Below are positions 38,285 through 48,355 of a stretch of DNA of 64,000 bases, piece by piece (positions within the stretch are counted from its first letter, which is position 1; the number at the start of each line of letters is the position of its first letter). The stretch covers positions 1,612,001 through 1,676,000 of the forward strand of contig NZ_CP104877.1 in assembly GCF_025452095.1 (NCBI RefSeq), given 5' to 3'. Below the pieces are notes generated by a model. That model was given only the letters and a program-made list of their open reading frames with translations, ran no database searches and was not told the DNA's origin. The DNA is from Paenarthrobacter sp. JL.01a (GTDB lineage Bacteria; Actinomycetota; Actinomycetes; Actinomycetales; Micrococcaceae). The translations under genes were made by a program, and so were the position numbers.

Positions 38285-39894
38285 GTACGCCGGTACGCAA
38301 CACGATGAAGACCGGGCGCCCAGCCGACGGCCCGCGCTTGTGGGCGCCTGCCGCCGGCCTCGTTGCCGGTGCGGCAGGGATTGCGGCAGGGGAGCTCACT
38401 GCAGGGCTTCTCAGCCCCTTGGTTTCCCCGGTGACGGCGCTCGGCGGCGCTGTGATCGACGCCGTGCCACCGGGGGTGAAGGATGTTGCCGTTCAGCTAT
38501 TTGGAACGGCAGACAAAGTGGTCCTGGTGGCCTCCATCGTGCTGGTCGCCGGGTTCCTTGCCGCGCTCGCGGGCATCCTTGAACGACGACGTCCCGGGCT
38601 TGGGTTGGCTCTTGCCGGACTTGCGGGCGTTGCTGGACTGACCGCCGTCGTGACCCGTGCCCAAACCAGCCCGCAGGCGGCCTTGGCGCCGATCGTAGCC
38701 GCCGCCGTCACCATGGTCCTGCTGAGGATGCTGATCCGGAGGCTCGATACTTGGCTTCCCCGCGTCGCGGGAAGCACGCACAGCGCAGACACGACGGCCG
38801 CGGGACAGGGCCGCGGGCAGGCGCCCCTGGCCAGAAGGAGTTTCCTCAATGCCATGACCGGAACGGCCCTTGCCGCTGTGGTGGGAGGAACAGTGACGGC
38901 GATATTCACCCGGGCCACCGCTGTGGCCGCGGGGTTCCGTAGCTCACTGAAGCTGCCGGCACCGGCAACACCGCCACAAACCGTGCCTGCGGGGGCCTCG
39001 CTTTCCCTGCCGGGCATCAGCGCCCTGGTGACCCCCAACGCCGACTTCTACAGGATCGATACCGCCCTGACGGTTCCTGCCATCGACCCGCCGGCGTGGA
39101 AGCTGAAAGTCACCGGAATGGTGGAACGGGAAGTCCAACTGGATTTCGCCGAGCTCCTGGCAAAACCCATGACGGAGCGCCACATCACCATCGCCTGTGT
39201 GTCGAACAACGTCGGTGGTGACCTCATCGGCAACGCACTGTGGCTGGGGTGGCCGGTGCGTGAGCTGCTGGCCATGGCCGGGCCCAAGGCCGGTGCGGAC
39301 ATGGTGCTCTCCACCAGCAACGACGGCTGGACCGCCAGCACACCCCTTGAAGCGCTGACCGACGATCGCGACGCACTGTTGGTGGTCGGCATGAACGGAG
39401 AACCGCTGCCGTTGGAGCACGGCTTCCCCGTCCGCATGATCGTGCCCGGACTTTACGGCTTCGTTTCCGCCACAAAGTGGTTGACTGAACTCAAAGTGAC
39501 CCGCTTTGCCGACGACACCGGGTACTGGACCACCCGGGGTTGGAGCGACCACGGGCCCATCAAGACCCAGTCCCGCATCGACGTGCCACGCAATGGACGG
39601 ACTGTCCAAGCGGGAAAGGTGCAGTTCGGCGGAGTTGCCTGGGCGCAGCATCGCGGCGTGGAACGGGTTGAAGTGCGCGTCAACCGTGGTCCATGGCAGA
39701 AAGCACAGTTGGCGGGCGCCATCTCCACCGACACCTGGTACCAGTGGCAGATCGGGATCGACCTCACCGCCGGCGATCACAAAGTCCAGGTCCGGGCCAC
39801 CGATGCAAGCGGCCAGCCGCAAACCGAAGACAAGGCTCCCGTTGCCCCGGACGGCGCAACGGGTTACCACACCATCAGCGTCAAAGTGGCCTGA
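38281..39894 (+). CDS. Membrane-anchored molybdopterin-dependent oxidoreductase (sulfite oxidase family)
   Basis: A 537-residue protein. The N-terminal ~180 residues hold about four helices; then a twin-arginine-like ARRSFLNAMTGTALAAV segment (~181-198) leads to the outside-facing catalytic domain. Cys306 in ITIACVSNNVGGDLIG is the expected molybdenum ligand of the sulfite oxidase/YedY fold, followed by WLGWPVRELL and the C-terminal dimer domain (GVERVEVRVNRGPWQKAQL in part). Its start overlaps the kinase stop. Substrate unknown: sulfite, or methionine sulfoxide as for MsrP, are candidates. Confidence 0.9.
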   Translation: MSTPVRNTMKTGRPADGPRLWAPAAGLVAGAAGIAAGELTAGLLSPLVSPVTALGGAVIDAVPPGVKDVAVQLFGTADKVVLVASIVLVAGFLAALAGILERRRPGLGLALAGLAGVAGLTAVVTRAQTSPQAALAPIVAAAVTMVLLRMLIRRLDTWLPRVAGSTHSADTTAAGQGRGQAPLARRSFLNAMTGTALAAVVGGTVTAIFTRATAVAAGFRSSLKLPAPATPPQTVPAGASLSLPGISALVTPNADFYRIDTALTVPAIDPPAWKLKVTGMVEREVQLDFAELLAKPMTERHITIACVSNNVGGDLIGNALWLGWPVRELLAMAGPKAGADMVLSTSNDGWTASTPLEALTDDRDALLVVGMNGEPLPLEHGFPVRMIVPGLYGFVSATKWLTELKVTRFADDTGYWTTRGWSDHGPIKTQSRIDVPRNGRTVQAGKVQFGGVAWAQHRGVERVEVRVNRGPWQKAQLAGAISTDTWYQWQIGIDLTAGDHKVQVRATDASGQPQTEDKAPVAPDGATGYHTISVKVA

Positions 39895-39955
39895 GCATCT
39901 ACTCTGGGAACGTCCGGATGTTTGCCGGAAGCCCACGTGCCCCAGGAGGATTCCC

Positions 39956-41182
39956 GTGCCCCGATCTGTTGCAGCCCATCGCCAGGCAGTGGTGGAACTG
40001 CTGACGGCAGCGACCGCCAGGAAGGGCACATTGCGGCTTCCGCTGGTGGACGCGCTCGGAAAGGCGCTCGCCGTCGACCTCCATGCACCGCTGTCCCTGC
40101 CGCCGTTCGACAACTCCCAAATGGACGGCTTTGCCGTCCGTTCCGCTGATATTCCCGACGGCGGTGCGAAGCTCCCGGTGTCCGCGCCCGTTCCGGCCGG
40201 TGCTGCGCCGGGGCCCCTGATGCCGGGCCATGCCGCCCCCATCATGACCGGGGCCATGATGCCTGAAGGGGCTGACGCCGTCGTGCCGGTTGAGAAGGCG
40301 ACGCCCAGCAGCTTCCCGGAACCAAGCGTGCAGGACGCGGAAGTGGTGCTGCCGGTGGTCGCACCGGGGACGTTCGTGCGCCCAAGCGGCAGTGACATCG
40401 ACAAGGGCGCGCTGGCGCTGGCTGCCGGCACTTTGCTGGGGCCCGGACAGCTGGGTTTGCTGGCAGCGCTCGGGATGGTAAAGGTGGAGGTCCGTGAGCC
40501 CTTGCGGGTCCTGCTGCTCACTACCGGAGACGAGGTCCTCGAGCCGGGTGCGGAACTGACACAGGGCAAGATCTACGACTCCAACGGCACTTTGCTGGAA
40601 ACCTCAATGCGGCAGGCCGGACTGGAGGTAGTCCGCACAGCTATCTCGGATGACAAACCGGAGGGCCTGCTGACGGTTCTGGACCGTCACCTTGGAGGGA
40701 ACGACGACGGCGGCACTCCGGTTGACGTCATCGTCACCACCGGGGGAGTCAGCAAAGGTGCCTATGAAGTCGTACGTCTTGCCATGGCAGGGCAACCGGT
40801 GGACTTCCTCCATGTCGCCATGCAACCGGGCGGGCCCCAGGGATTGGGGACCTTCAACGGGGTACCGTTCATTGGCTTCCCGGGAAATCCCGTCAGCTGT
40901 TTGGTCTCTTTTGAGATGTTCCTCCGCCCCGCCCTTTCCCAGGTGACCGGGGCCCCCGCACCCCGGCCGGTGTTGAAGGCCCGTCTCGCTGAAGCACTCA
41001 CATCCCCGCTTGGCAAACACCAGGTGCGCCGGGGAACCGCAGTGGACGGTGTCGTACGCATGGAGGGCGGTGCAGGGTCACACCTGCTCCATGCCTTGGC
41101 CCGTGCCAATGCTTTGGTGCAGATCCCCGAAGACGTCACGGAACTCGCCGAAGGTGACGAAGTGGAAGTATGGATGCTGTGA
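39956..41182 (+). CDS. moeA: Molybdopterin molybdenumtransferase MoeA
   Basis: A 408-residue enzyme that inserts molybdate into adenylated molybdopterin. Visible: [18 protein letters not shown] (~46-63), [17 protein letters not shown] (~100), the MPT-binding [16 protein letters not shown] (~262-277), and the C-terminal [17 protein letters not shown] start with an AGGAGG box, 61 bp after the molybdoenzyme. It is followed by moaC with a 4-nt overlap, starting the second Moco operon arm. Confidence 0.95.
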   Translation: MPRSVAAHRQAVVELLTAATARKGTLRLPLVDALGKALAVDLHAPLSLPPFDNSQMDGFAVRSADIPDGGAKLPVSAPVPAGAAPGPLMPGHAAPIMTGAMMPEGADAVVPVEKATPSSFPEPSVQDAEVVLPVVAPGTFVRPSGSDIDKGALALAAGTLLGPGQLGLLAALGMVKVEVREPLRVLLLTTGDEVLEPGAELTQGKIYDSNGTLLETSMRQAGLEVVRTAISDDKPEGLLTVLDRHLGGNDDGGTPVDVIVTTGGVSKGAYEVVRLAMAGQPVDFLHVAMQPGGPQGLGTFNGVPFIGFPGNPVSCLVSFEMFLRPALSQVTGAPAPRPVLKARLAEALTSPLGKHQVRRGTAVDGVVRMEGGAGSHLLHALARANALVQIPEDVTELAEGDEVEVWML

Positions 41183-41709
41183 ACCACACTCCCGAAAACC
41201 CGGCAGGCACCACGGGCCTGACCCATCTACGGCAGGACGGCACTGCCCAGATGGTGGATGTCTCCGACAAAGCCGTGACCACCCGCGAAGCCACAGCTAC
41301 GGCCACGGTCCGCTCCACTTCTGAAGTCCTGGCCCTGTTGGGCGCGGGCGAACTGCCCAAGGGCGATGCCCTGGCCGTGGCCCGGGTCGCCGGAATCATG
41401 GCGGCAAAGAAGACCCCTGAATTGATCCCGCTGTGCCATCCCTTGCCCATTTCCAAGGTCACTGTGGACTTCGAACTGTCCACCGATTCGGTGGGAATCC
41501 TGGCCACCGTCAAGACCCGGGGTGTGACCGGCGTCGAGATGGAAGCCTTGACGGCGGCCTCCGTGGCTGCATTGAGCGTCTACGACATGATCAAGGCTGT
41601 GGACAAGCACGCGGTGCTGAGCGACATACGCGTCCTGTCCAAAAGTGGCGGTAAGAGCGGAAGCTGGGACGTCACCGGGGATTCCCGTGACGGGGAGGCG
41701 GGCGCATGA
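41179..41709 (+). CDS. moaC: Cyclic pyranopterin monophosphate synthase MoaC
   Basis: A 176-residue enzyme converting the MoaA product to cyclic pyranopterin monophosphate. The signature [20 protein letters not shown] (~75-94) and [20 protein letters not shown] (~118-137) hold the active-site residues. I choose the GTG at 41179, which overlaps the moeA stop as GTGA; the ATG at 41170 three codons earlier is also possible. Its own stop overlaps the mog start (ATGA). Confidence 0.95.
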   Translation: MNHTPENPAGTTGLTHLRQDGTAQMVDVSDKAVTTREATATATVRSTSEVLALLGAGELPKGDALAVARVAGIMAAKKTPELIPLCHPLPISKVTVDFELSTDSVGILATVKTRGVTGVEMEALTAASVAALSVYDMIKAVDKHAVLSDIRVLSKSGGKSGSWDVTGDSRDGEAGA

Positions 41710-42209
41710 GCGCGTGCGAGCCCAACGCGCACGGGTCCCGGAAGGCCGGCGTCGTGATTGCCTCCACCCGGGCGGCCGCCGGCCTTTACACCGACGAAAC
41801 CGGGCCGGTAATCCTCGACTGGCTCAAGGAGCACGGTTTCGACACCTTCCCCACCATGGTGGTTCCTGACGGCGAACCTGTGGGTGCCGCGCTCAGGGCA
41901 CTCCTGACCCAGGAACCGGCCGTCGTCATCACAAGCGGAGGAACGGGCCTCAGTCCGGACGACCAGACACCTGAAATGACGCTGCCACTGCTGGACCGGG
42001 AAATCCCGGGAATCATGGAAGGCATCCGACGCGCGGGCGCCGCCAAGACCCCCATGGCCATGCTGAGCCGCGGCCACGCAGGCGCTGCCGGGAAGACATT
42101 CATCATCAACCTGCCGGGATCGCCCAAGGGAGTCATGGACGGGCTCGCCGTCCTTGACCCCGTCATTGGCCATCTCTGCGAGCAACTGGAAGGAAACCAT
42201 GGACACTGA
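41706..42209 (+). CDS. Molybdopterin adenylyltransferase (MogA/MoaB family)
   Basis: A 167-residue protein with the MogA/MoaB/MPT fold: [20 protein letters not shown] (~16-35), [16 protein letters not shown] and the MPT-binding loop [19 protein letters not shown] (~76-94), then [14 protein letters not shown]. It activates molybdopterin as its AMP derivative for MoeA. Translationally coupled to moaC and overlapping moaE by 11 nt. Confidence 0.93.
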   Translation: MSACEPNAHGSRKAGVVIASTRAAAGLYTDETGPVILDWLKEHGFDTFPTMVVPDGEPVGAALRALLTQEPAVVITSGGTGLSPDDQTPEMTLPLLDREIPGIMEGIRRAGAAKTPMAMLSRGHAGAAGKTFIINLPGSPKGVMDGLAVLDPVIGHLCEQLEGNHGH

Positions 42210-42654
42210 AACGGACTTCGAGGTTGTCAGCGCTGTCTTGAGCTCCGAGCCGATCTCGGTGGACCAAGCCATCAAGGCAGTGGAATCTGACACTGCCGGC
42301 GCCGTGGTCAGCTTCAGTGGCGTGGTACGGAACCACGACGGCGGCAAGGCAGTGGACAGGCTGAGCTACAGCGCCCACCCCACGGCTCACCAAGTCATGT
42401 CCGACGTCGTGGCGCAGCTGGTCGCAGAACACTCGGGCGAAGCTGACCAGCCCGTCCGCATCTGGGCCGCCCACAGGATCGGCATGCTGGAGATTGGTGA
42501 TCCCGCATTGGTGTGTGCCGTGGCCGCTGCCCACCGTGGACAGGCGTTCGCCGTGTGCTCCGAACTCGTGGACCGCGTCAAGGAGCAGGTTCCCATTTGG
42601 AAGGAACAGTTCTTCTCCGATGGCACCGTTGAGTGGGTCGGCGCGGGGGAGTAG
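42199..42654 (+). CDS. moaE: Molybdopterin synthase large subunit MoaE
   Basis: A 151-residue catalytic subunit that transfers MoaD sulfur to precursor Z. Family hallmarks: GAVVSFSGVVRNHDGG (~32-47), LSYSAHPTAHQVM, RIWAAHRIGMLEIGDPAL and the C-terminal catalytic lysine region VPIWKEQFFSDGTVEWV. ATG at 42199 after AAGGAAA. It completes the MoaD-MoaE pair although moaD is on the opposite strand 7 kb away. No mobA or moeB homolog is seen in the window. Confidence 0.95.
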   Translation: MDTETDFEVVSAVLSSEPISVDQAIKAVESDTAGAVVSFSGVVRNHDGGKAVDRLSYSAHPTAHQVMSDVVAQLVAEHSGEADQPVRIWAAHRIGMLEIGDPALVCAVAAAHRGQAFAVCSELVDRVKEQVPIWKEQFFSDGTVEWVGAGE

Positions 42655-42675
42655 GGCGTCGTCACGGTTCCTTGA

Positions 42676-43464
<789 letters not shown>

Positions 43465-43467
43465 AGA

Positions 43468-43956
43468 GTGGCGAACTTCGTGGCAACCCTGAAGAAGAAC
43501 CGCACCAAGATCTGGGTGGGGGCCATCACCTTGCTCTTGGTGTTGTACTTGGTGGTCTCCGTGCAGCGCTCTTTCCTTCTGCTCGGTGACCCGAATTTGG
43601 TAGCGAAGGGGATCGGAGCAGCATACTTGGTGCTTCCGGTCATTGGTGCGTGGGCATTGATCCGCGAACTGCTCTTCGGTGCCCGCACCGAGCAGATGGC
43701 CAAGGTCCTGGAGGCCGAAGGCGGACTGCCCGAGGACACCTTGCCACGGACACCAGGTGGCAGGATTGTGCGGGCGGCTGCCGATGCCGAGTTTGAGAAG
43801 TACCGCGCTGAAGCTGAAGCGGCCCCCGATGATTGGCGTTCGTGGTTCCGGCTCAGCTGCGCCTATGACGCCTCGGGCGACCGCAAACGTGCCAGGGCGT
43901 CCATGCGGGATGCCGTGAAGCTCTTCCGCTCTCAGCCCACCGTGGCGGGACGGTAG
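43468..43956 (+). CDS. Membrane protein with TPR-like C-terminus
   Basis: A 162-residue protein. Two N-terminal helices (IWVGAITLLLVLYLVVSV at ~15-32 and KGIGAAYLVLPVIGAWALI at ~47-65) are followed by a cytoplasmic helical region with a TPR-like repeat (DDWRSWFRLSCAYDASGDRKRARASMRDAV, key part WFRLSCAYDASGDRKRAR). It starts with GTG 3 bp after dapB. Similar proteins follow dapB in Micrococcaceae. Function unknown. Its last 25 bases overlap the convergent DUF418-like gene. Confidence 0.8.
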   Translation: MANFVATLKKNRTKIWVGAITLLLVLYLVVSVQRSFLLLGDPNLVAKGIGAAYLVLPVIGAWALIRELLFGARTEQMAKVLEAEGGLPEDTLPRTPGGRIVRAAADAEFEKYRAEAEAAPDDWRSWFRLSCAYDASGDRKRARASMRDAVKLFRSQPTVAGR

Positions 43957-45167
43957 CTGCCCAGCCTCGAGGCGAGGTGGGCCAACCATTCGAGCGGCCC
44001 GCGCCGCCGGAGCACCGCAAAGCAAACCCCGATGCTGATGGCGCATAGCGCTTGGGCCCAGTACATGCCCTCGTTGGTCCACCCGGCCGGCAGTGGTTGG
44101 TTGGTAAAGCTGGAAACCACCCATACATGTGCCGAATACAGGCTCAGGGTCATCGCGCCCGGGCCGCTGAGCACCAACAGGAAGTTGACCCTGACACGGT
44201 CGGCCACCCTTCCCAGAAGCAGGAAGAAGCCCACAACAGCGGCAGCCACGCCACAGGTGTGCACCAAGTCCAGGGTGGTACCCGCGTGGGGTGATGCTGT
44301 GGCCAGCCACCACCACGAATCCAATTGCTGCAGCCCTGTGAGATTGACCTGGAGCATGCTTTCCAGGGGGTAACCCCTGGTTCCGGGCAACACGGACAGG
44401 GCGGCGCGGCCACCCCACGCTTCCATGGCCAGGGTTCCCAGCACTTTTGCGACACTCGCTGCGACAATTCCGTACGTCAGCAACATGAGTTGCACTTTCG
44501 CCGTCGTCAGGGCCAGCCGCCCGATCACCAGGCCGACCAGAAGGTAGGAGATCCACTGGCACACGGGGTAGTAGCCAGTGAAGAACAGGTCCGCGAGGAG
44601 GCGGCCGGGCGTTTCCAGGTCCTCCCAGCCGGGATTGTGCCCCAATTGCAGTGGAGGCTCCGCGTCAAGCAGCATGGGGCGGACCAGGTAGGCAAGGACC
44701 GGTGAGCCGACGATCCATCCCGCGGCCCAGAAACACAAGGATTTCAGCTGCAAGCCGAGGAACGGCAGGATGCACAGGAACAACACCGCGTAGTGCACAA
44801 GGATCACCGCGACGTTGACGTCCAGGCCGCCGAGCGTCAGCCCGACGGCGGCAATCACCAAAGCGCGCATGGCCACGCCGCTCCGGGCGGACCACAGCTC
44901 CGCTCCGCTGCGTGGCTCCAGCTTGCCTGTGGAGAGGGCCAAGCCCATTCCGGCCAGTACTGCAAACAGTGCTGCCGAGCGGCCTGAGAACAGCAGGCCT
45001 ACCATCGTTGGCTCCCAGTGGGGAGAGGGGCCGAACGTCGGCATCAGGTGAGTGGCCATCATGCCAAGCAGGGCCGCTCCGCGGGCTGCGTCAACGCCGG
45101 TCAGCCGGGCAGTCGTCGAACCGCTACCTGGTGCCCTGCGCGGAGGCGCCGTCTCTTGCGAAGTCAT
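43932..45167 (-). CDS. DUF418/DUF1624-like multi-pass membrane protein
   Basis: A 411-residue protein with about ten helices. Near the N-terminus it has GVDAARGAALLGMMATHLMPTF (~24-45), the typical R-G-x-A-L-x-G-M/H first helix of the YeiB/DUF418 and heparan-alpha-glucosaminide acetyltransferase-like superfamily; the HTCGVAAAVVGFFLLLGR stretch near 310 and LYSAHVWVVS near 350 add conserved His. Such proteins are thought to move acyl groups across the membrane, but no substrate is known. It has no partner gene. Confidence 0.8.
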   Translation of the reverse strand: MTSQETAPPRRAPGSGSTTARLTGVDAARGAALLGMMATHLMPTFGPSPHWEPTMVGLLFSGRSAALFAVLAGMGLALSTGKLEPRSGAELWSARSGVAMRALVIAAVGLTLGGLDVNVAVILVHYAVLFLCILPFLGLQLKSLCFWAAGWIVGSPVLAYLVRPMLLDAEPPLQLGHNPGWEDLETPGRLLADLFFTGYYPVCQWISYLLVGLVIGRLALTTAKVQLMLLTYGIVAASVAKVLGTLAMEAWGGRAALSVLPGTRGYPLESMLQVNLTGLQQLDSWWWLATASPHAGTTLDLVHTCGVAAAVVGFFLLLGRVADRVRVNFLLVLSGPGAMTLSLYSAHVWVVSSFTNQPLPAGWTNEGMYWAQALCAISIGVCFAVLRRRGPLEWLAHLASRLGSYRPATVG

Positions 45168-45240
45168 GCAGCGATCGTCTCACAGCCCGCTTGCCCGCCT
45201 GGTTGGAGTCGGGGCCCCCCGCAGCCAGCAGTCCCCTTGT

Positions 45241-45260
45241 ATTCGAATATGTGTTCGAAT
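45241..45260. promoter_or_regulatory. LexA-type SOS box
   Basis: ATTCGAA-TATGTG-TTCGAAT, with perfect 7-bp arms. The core CGAATATGTGTTCG differs at one position from the Gram-positive LexA consensus CGAACRNRYGTTYG, and is almost the same as the box in front of recA in this window (CGAATATCTGTTCG). It lies 12 bp before the ATG of the small gene at 45272. Confidence 0.8.
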
Positions 45261-45271
45261 AACATAGCGGC

Positions 45272-45607
45272 ATGAATGACGTTCCACTGCAGCCGGGCGG
45301 TCCGGGCGGCCCGATGAAAGCGATGAGCCCCGGAGTTGTCGACTTCCTTTTCAGGCAACTTGTGACCGGCGAACCTCCGGAGGACACGCAATGGCGCAGG
45401 GAGGGCACGGTGTTGGCTGAGCAGGCTCCCGGTGCGGAGCTGGCCCGCAGGTTGTCGGAGACCGATGTGGAATCACTGACGCCGTTGGAATTGTTCGAAT
45501 ATGTCCGGGCCTCCCAGCGGTTGGTTGCCTGGGCGGAGCAGCTCAAAGAGCGTGCCGTGGGCCAGTACTGTACGGGCCAGCCGGCCAAGGCGCCGGGAGC
45601 GGCCTAG
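45272..45607 (+). CDS. Small SOS-boxed protein resembling a DUF222 N-terminus
   Basis: A 111-residue acidic protein. Residues ~62-90 (SETDVESLTPLELFEYVRASQRLVAWAEQLKER, key part LELFEYVRASQRLVAWAEQ) have the look of the first helices of DUF222 proteins, which normally continue for 300+ residues to an HNH nuclease domain. Here the protein ends in PAKAPGAA with no trace of the rest. A LexA-type box lies just upstream. It could be a decayed remnant or a stand-alone damage-induced protein; the DUF222 likeness is by eye only. Confidence 0.65.
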   Translation: MNDVPLQPGGPGGPMKAMSPGVVDFLFRQLVTGEPPEDTQWRREGTVLAEQAPGAELARRLSETDVESLTPLELFEYVRASQRLVAWAEQLKERAVGQYCTGQPAKAPGAA

Positions 45608-45705
45608 CCGTGGTGGCCTGCAGCTTCGGCGTTGGGGGAGTGAATGAGGACCGTCACGCGGTCTTCATTCTTCCAACATGGCCGTGACAGGGTAACGTTT
45701 TTCCT

Positions 45706-46638
45706 ATGTCTGACGTTCGTACGCCCATTCCTGCCCTTGGTACCCTGCTGACCGCCATGGTCACCCCGTTCACCGAGGACGGCAAGGTTGATTACGACCA
45801 AGCCGCTGCACTGGCGGAAAAGCTTGTCCAGGACGGCTGCGACGGACTTGTAGTCACGGGCACCACCGGCGAAACGTCCACGCTGACGGACGATGAAAAC
45901 CTGGGCATGTTCCGAGCGGTCAAGGAAGCGGTGGGTGGCAAGGCCGCCATCATCGCCGGTACCGGCACCAATGACACCGCCCACTCGGTCCACCTTTCCC
46001 AGCGCGCTGCGGAGCTCGGTGTCGATGGTCTCCTGATCGTCACCCCTTATTACAACAAGCCGAGCCAGGCCGGCGTGCGCGCGCACTTCGAAACCATCGC
46101 CTCGTCCACCGATTTGCCCGTCATGCTCTATGACATCCCGGGGCGTTCCTCCATCGCCATCGCGCCGGAGACCATGATCGAACTGGCCAAGCACCAGAAC
46201 ATCGTGGCCGTCAAGGACGCGAAGGCTGATTTCGCAGCCGCGACGCGGGTCATGGCCGAGACCGACCTCCTCTTCTACTCCGGTGATGACGGACTGACCC
46301 TGCAGTGGATGGCGCTTGGCGCCGTCGGCCTTGTTGGCGTCACCACCCACGTGGCCACGCGTCGCTTCCGTGAGCTGATCGACGCCGTCAACAACAACGA
46401 CCTCGCCACGGCGCGGTCCATCAACTTTGAATTGGAACCCGTGGTCCGTGGAACCATGACCCGGGTCCAGGGCGCAGTAGCCGCCAAGCAGATTCTCAAG
46501 TGGCAGGGAGTCCTGCCCAACTCGGTTGTCCGTTTGCCCCTCGTGGAGCCGGACGCGGCCGAGATCGCAATCATCCGCGGGGACTTGGCGGAAGCTGGAA
46601 TGGACTTCAGCGTCCAGGATGGTTCCGCCGGAAAGTAG
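45706..46638 (+). CDS. dapA: 4-hydroxy-tetrahydrodipicolinate synthase
   Basis: A 310-residue class I aldolase of the diaminopimelate pathway. VTGTTGETSTLTDDE (~48-62) gives the conserved Thr pair, LIVTPYYNKPSQAGVRAHFE the catalytic tyrosine, and IVAVKDAKAD (~167-176) the Schiff-base lysine. Condenses pyruvate with aspartate semialdehyde. RNase J starts 6 bp after its stop, a coupling common in actinobacteria. Confidence 0.96.
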   Translation: MSDVRTPIPALGTLLTAMVTPFTEDGKVDYDQAAALAEKLVQDGCDGLVVTGTTGETSTLTDDENLGMFRAVKEAVGGKAAIIAGTGTNDTAHSVHLSQRAAELGVDGLLIVTPYYNKPSQAGVRAHFETIASSTDLPVMLYDIPGRSSIAIAPETMIELAKHQNIVAVKDAKADFAAATRVMAETDLLFYSGDDGLTLQWMALGAVGLVGVTTHVATRRFRELIDAVNNNDLATARSINFELEPVVRGTMTRVQGAVAAKQILKWQGVLPNSVVRLPLVEPDAAEIAIIRGDLAEAGMDFSVQDGSAGK

Positions 46639-46644
46639 CACAAT

Positions 46645-48336
46645 ATGACCCAAACCGCCCTTCCCGGACTGGTTACGCCGCCGAAACTGCCCAAAGGCAC
46701 GCTGCGGATCGTTCCGCTCGGTGGACTGGGAGAGATCGGCCGCAACATGGCGGTCTTCGAGATCAACGGCAAGTTGCTCATTGTGGACTGCGGGGTGCTG
46801 TTCCCCGAGGAAACGCAGCCTGGCGTCGATTTGATCCTGCCCGATTTCTCGTACATCGAGAACCGGCTGGACGACGTCGTGGGCGTGGTCCTCACCCACG
46901 GCCACGAGGACCACATCGGCGCAGTTCCCTATCTGCTGCGCCTCAAGGCTGATATTCCGCTGATCGGTTCACAGCTCACCCTCGCCCTGGTGGAAGCGAA
47001 GCTCCAGGAACACCGCATCAAGCCCTACACCCTCACCGTCACCGAGGGGCAGGTGGAGCAGTTCGGTCCCTTCGAGTGCGAGTTCGTTGCCGTCAACCAC
47101 TCCATCCCGGATGCCTTGGCAGTGTTCATCCGCACTGAGGGCGGTACTGTCCTGCACACCGGTGACTTCAAGATGGACCAGTTGCCGTTGGACGGCCGCA
47201 TTACGGACCTCCGCCACTTCGCCCGCCTGGGTGAAGAAGGCGTGGACCTCTTCATGGCCGACTCCACCAACGCCGATGTCCCCGGGTTTACCACCGCAGA
47301 GAAGGAAATCGGCCCCACGCTGGACCGATTGTTCGCGCAGGCGAAGAAGCGCATCATCGTTGCTTCCTTCTCTTCCCACGTTCACCGTGTCCAGCAGGTA
47401 CTCGACGCTGCGGCCAAGCACGGCCGCCAGGTGGCCTTCGTCGGCCGCTCCATGGTCCGGAACATGGCCATCGCGGCCAAGCTGGGTTACCTGGAAGTGC
47501 CGGACAACATCCTGGTGGACATCAAGAACATCGACAACATGCCCGATGACCGCGTGGTCCTCATGTCCACCGGCTCCCAGGGTGAGCCGATGGCGGCTCT
47601 GTCGCGGATGGCCAACGGCGACCACAGGGTCATCGTTGGCAAGGGCGACACCGTGATCCTGGCCTCCAGCCTGATCCCGGGCAACGAGAATGCCGTGTTC
47701 CGCATCATCAACGGCCTGCTCAAACTCGGCGCCGACGTCATCCACAAGGGCACCGCCAAAGTGCACGTTTCCGGGCACGCTGCAGCCGGCGAATTGCTCT
47801 ATTGCTACAACATCCTTGAACCGCTGAACGCCATGCCAGTCCACGGCGAAACACGGCATCTGATCGCCAACGGCAACATCGCACTGGAATCGGGCGTGCC
47901 CTCCGAAGGCATCATCCTCAGCGACAACGGCACGGTGATCGACCTCAAGGACCACGTGGCCAACATTGTGGGCCAGGTGGAAGTCGGATTCGTGTACGTG
48001 GATGGTTCCAGCGTTGGCGAAATCACCGACGCCGACCTGAAGGACCGCCGCGTCCTGGGGGACGAAGGCTTCATCTCCGTCATCACGGTCATCAACCGGG
48101 CCACCGGGAAAATCGTGTCCGGTCCGGAGATCCATGCCCGTGGCGTGGCTGAAGATGACTCCGTTTTCGACGAGATCATCCCCAAGATCAATGCTGCCCT
48201 CGAAGAAGCTGTGCTCAATCACACAGACCACACCAACCACCAGCTTCAGCAAGTGGTGCGCAGGGTCATTGGTACCTGGGTGAACCGCAAGCTCCGCCGC
48301 CGTCCGATGATCATTCCGGTGGTCCTCGAGGCGTAG
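46645..48336 (+). CDS. rnj: Ribonuclease J
   Basis: A 563-residue metallo-beta-lactamase/beta-CASP RNase with endo- and 5'-exonuclease activity. The zinc motif THGHEDHIGAVP (~83-94), LHTGDFKMD and ADSTNADVPG (metal ligands), the beta-CASP domain (VASFSSHVHRVQQVLDAA, SMVRNMAIA) and the VHVSGHAAAGE motif are present, then the C-terminal domain. It is normal length. It shares an operon with dapA; a 42-bp palindrome follows its stop. Confidence 0.95.
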   Translation: MTQTALPGLVTPPKLPKGTLRIVPLGGLGEIGRNMAVFEINGKLLIVDCGVLFPEETQPGVDLILPDFSYIENRLDDVVGVVLTHGHEDHIGAVPYLLRLKADIPLIGSQLTLALVEAKLQEHRIKPYTLTVTEGQVEQFGPFECEFVAVNHSIPDALAVFIRTEGGTVLHTGDFKMDQLPLDGRITDLRHFARLGEEGVDLFMADSTNADVPGFTTAEKEIGPTLDRLFAQAKKRIIVASFSSHVHRVQQVLDAAAKHGRQVAFVGRSMVRNMAIAAKLGYLEVPDNILVDIKNIDNMPDDRVVLMSTGSQGEPMAALSRMANGDHRVIVGKGDTVILASSLIPGNENAVFRIINGLLKLGADVIHKGTAKVHVSGHAAAGELLYCYNILEPLNAMPVHGETRHLIANGNIALESGVPSEGIILSDNGTVIDLKDHVANIVGQVEVGFVYVDGSSVGEITDADLKDRRVLGDEGFISVITVINRATGKIVSGPEIHARGVAEDDSVFDEIIPKINAALEEAVLNHTDHTNHQLQQVVRRVIGTWVNRKLRRRPMIIPVVLEA

Positions 48337-48355
48337 GCTGCCGGCAACATGAATA

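Noticed and set aside
45272-45607. Complete DUF222-HNH endonuclease
   Set aside because: Only ~30 residues resemble the DUF222 start and there is no HNH region; reported as a small protein instead.
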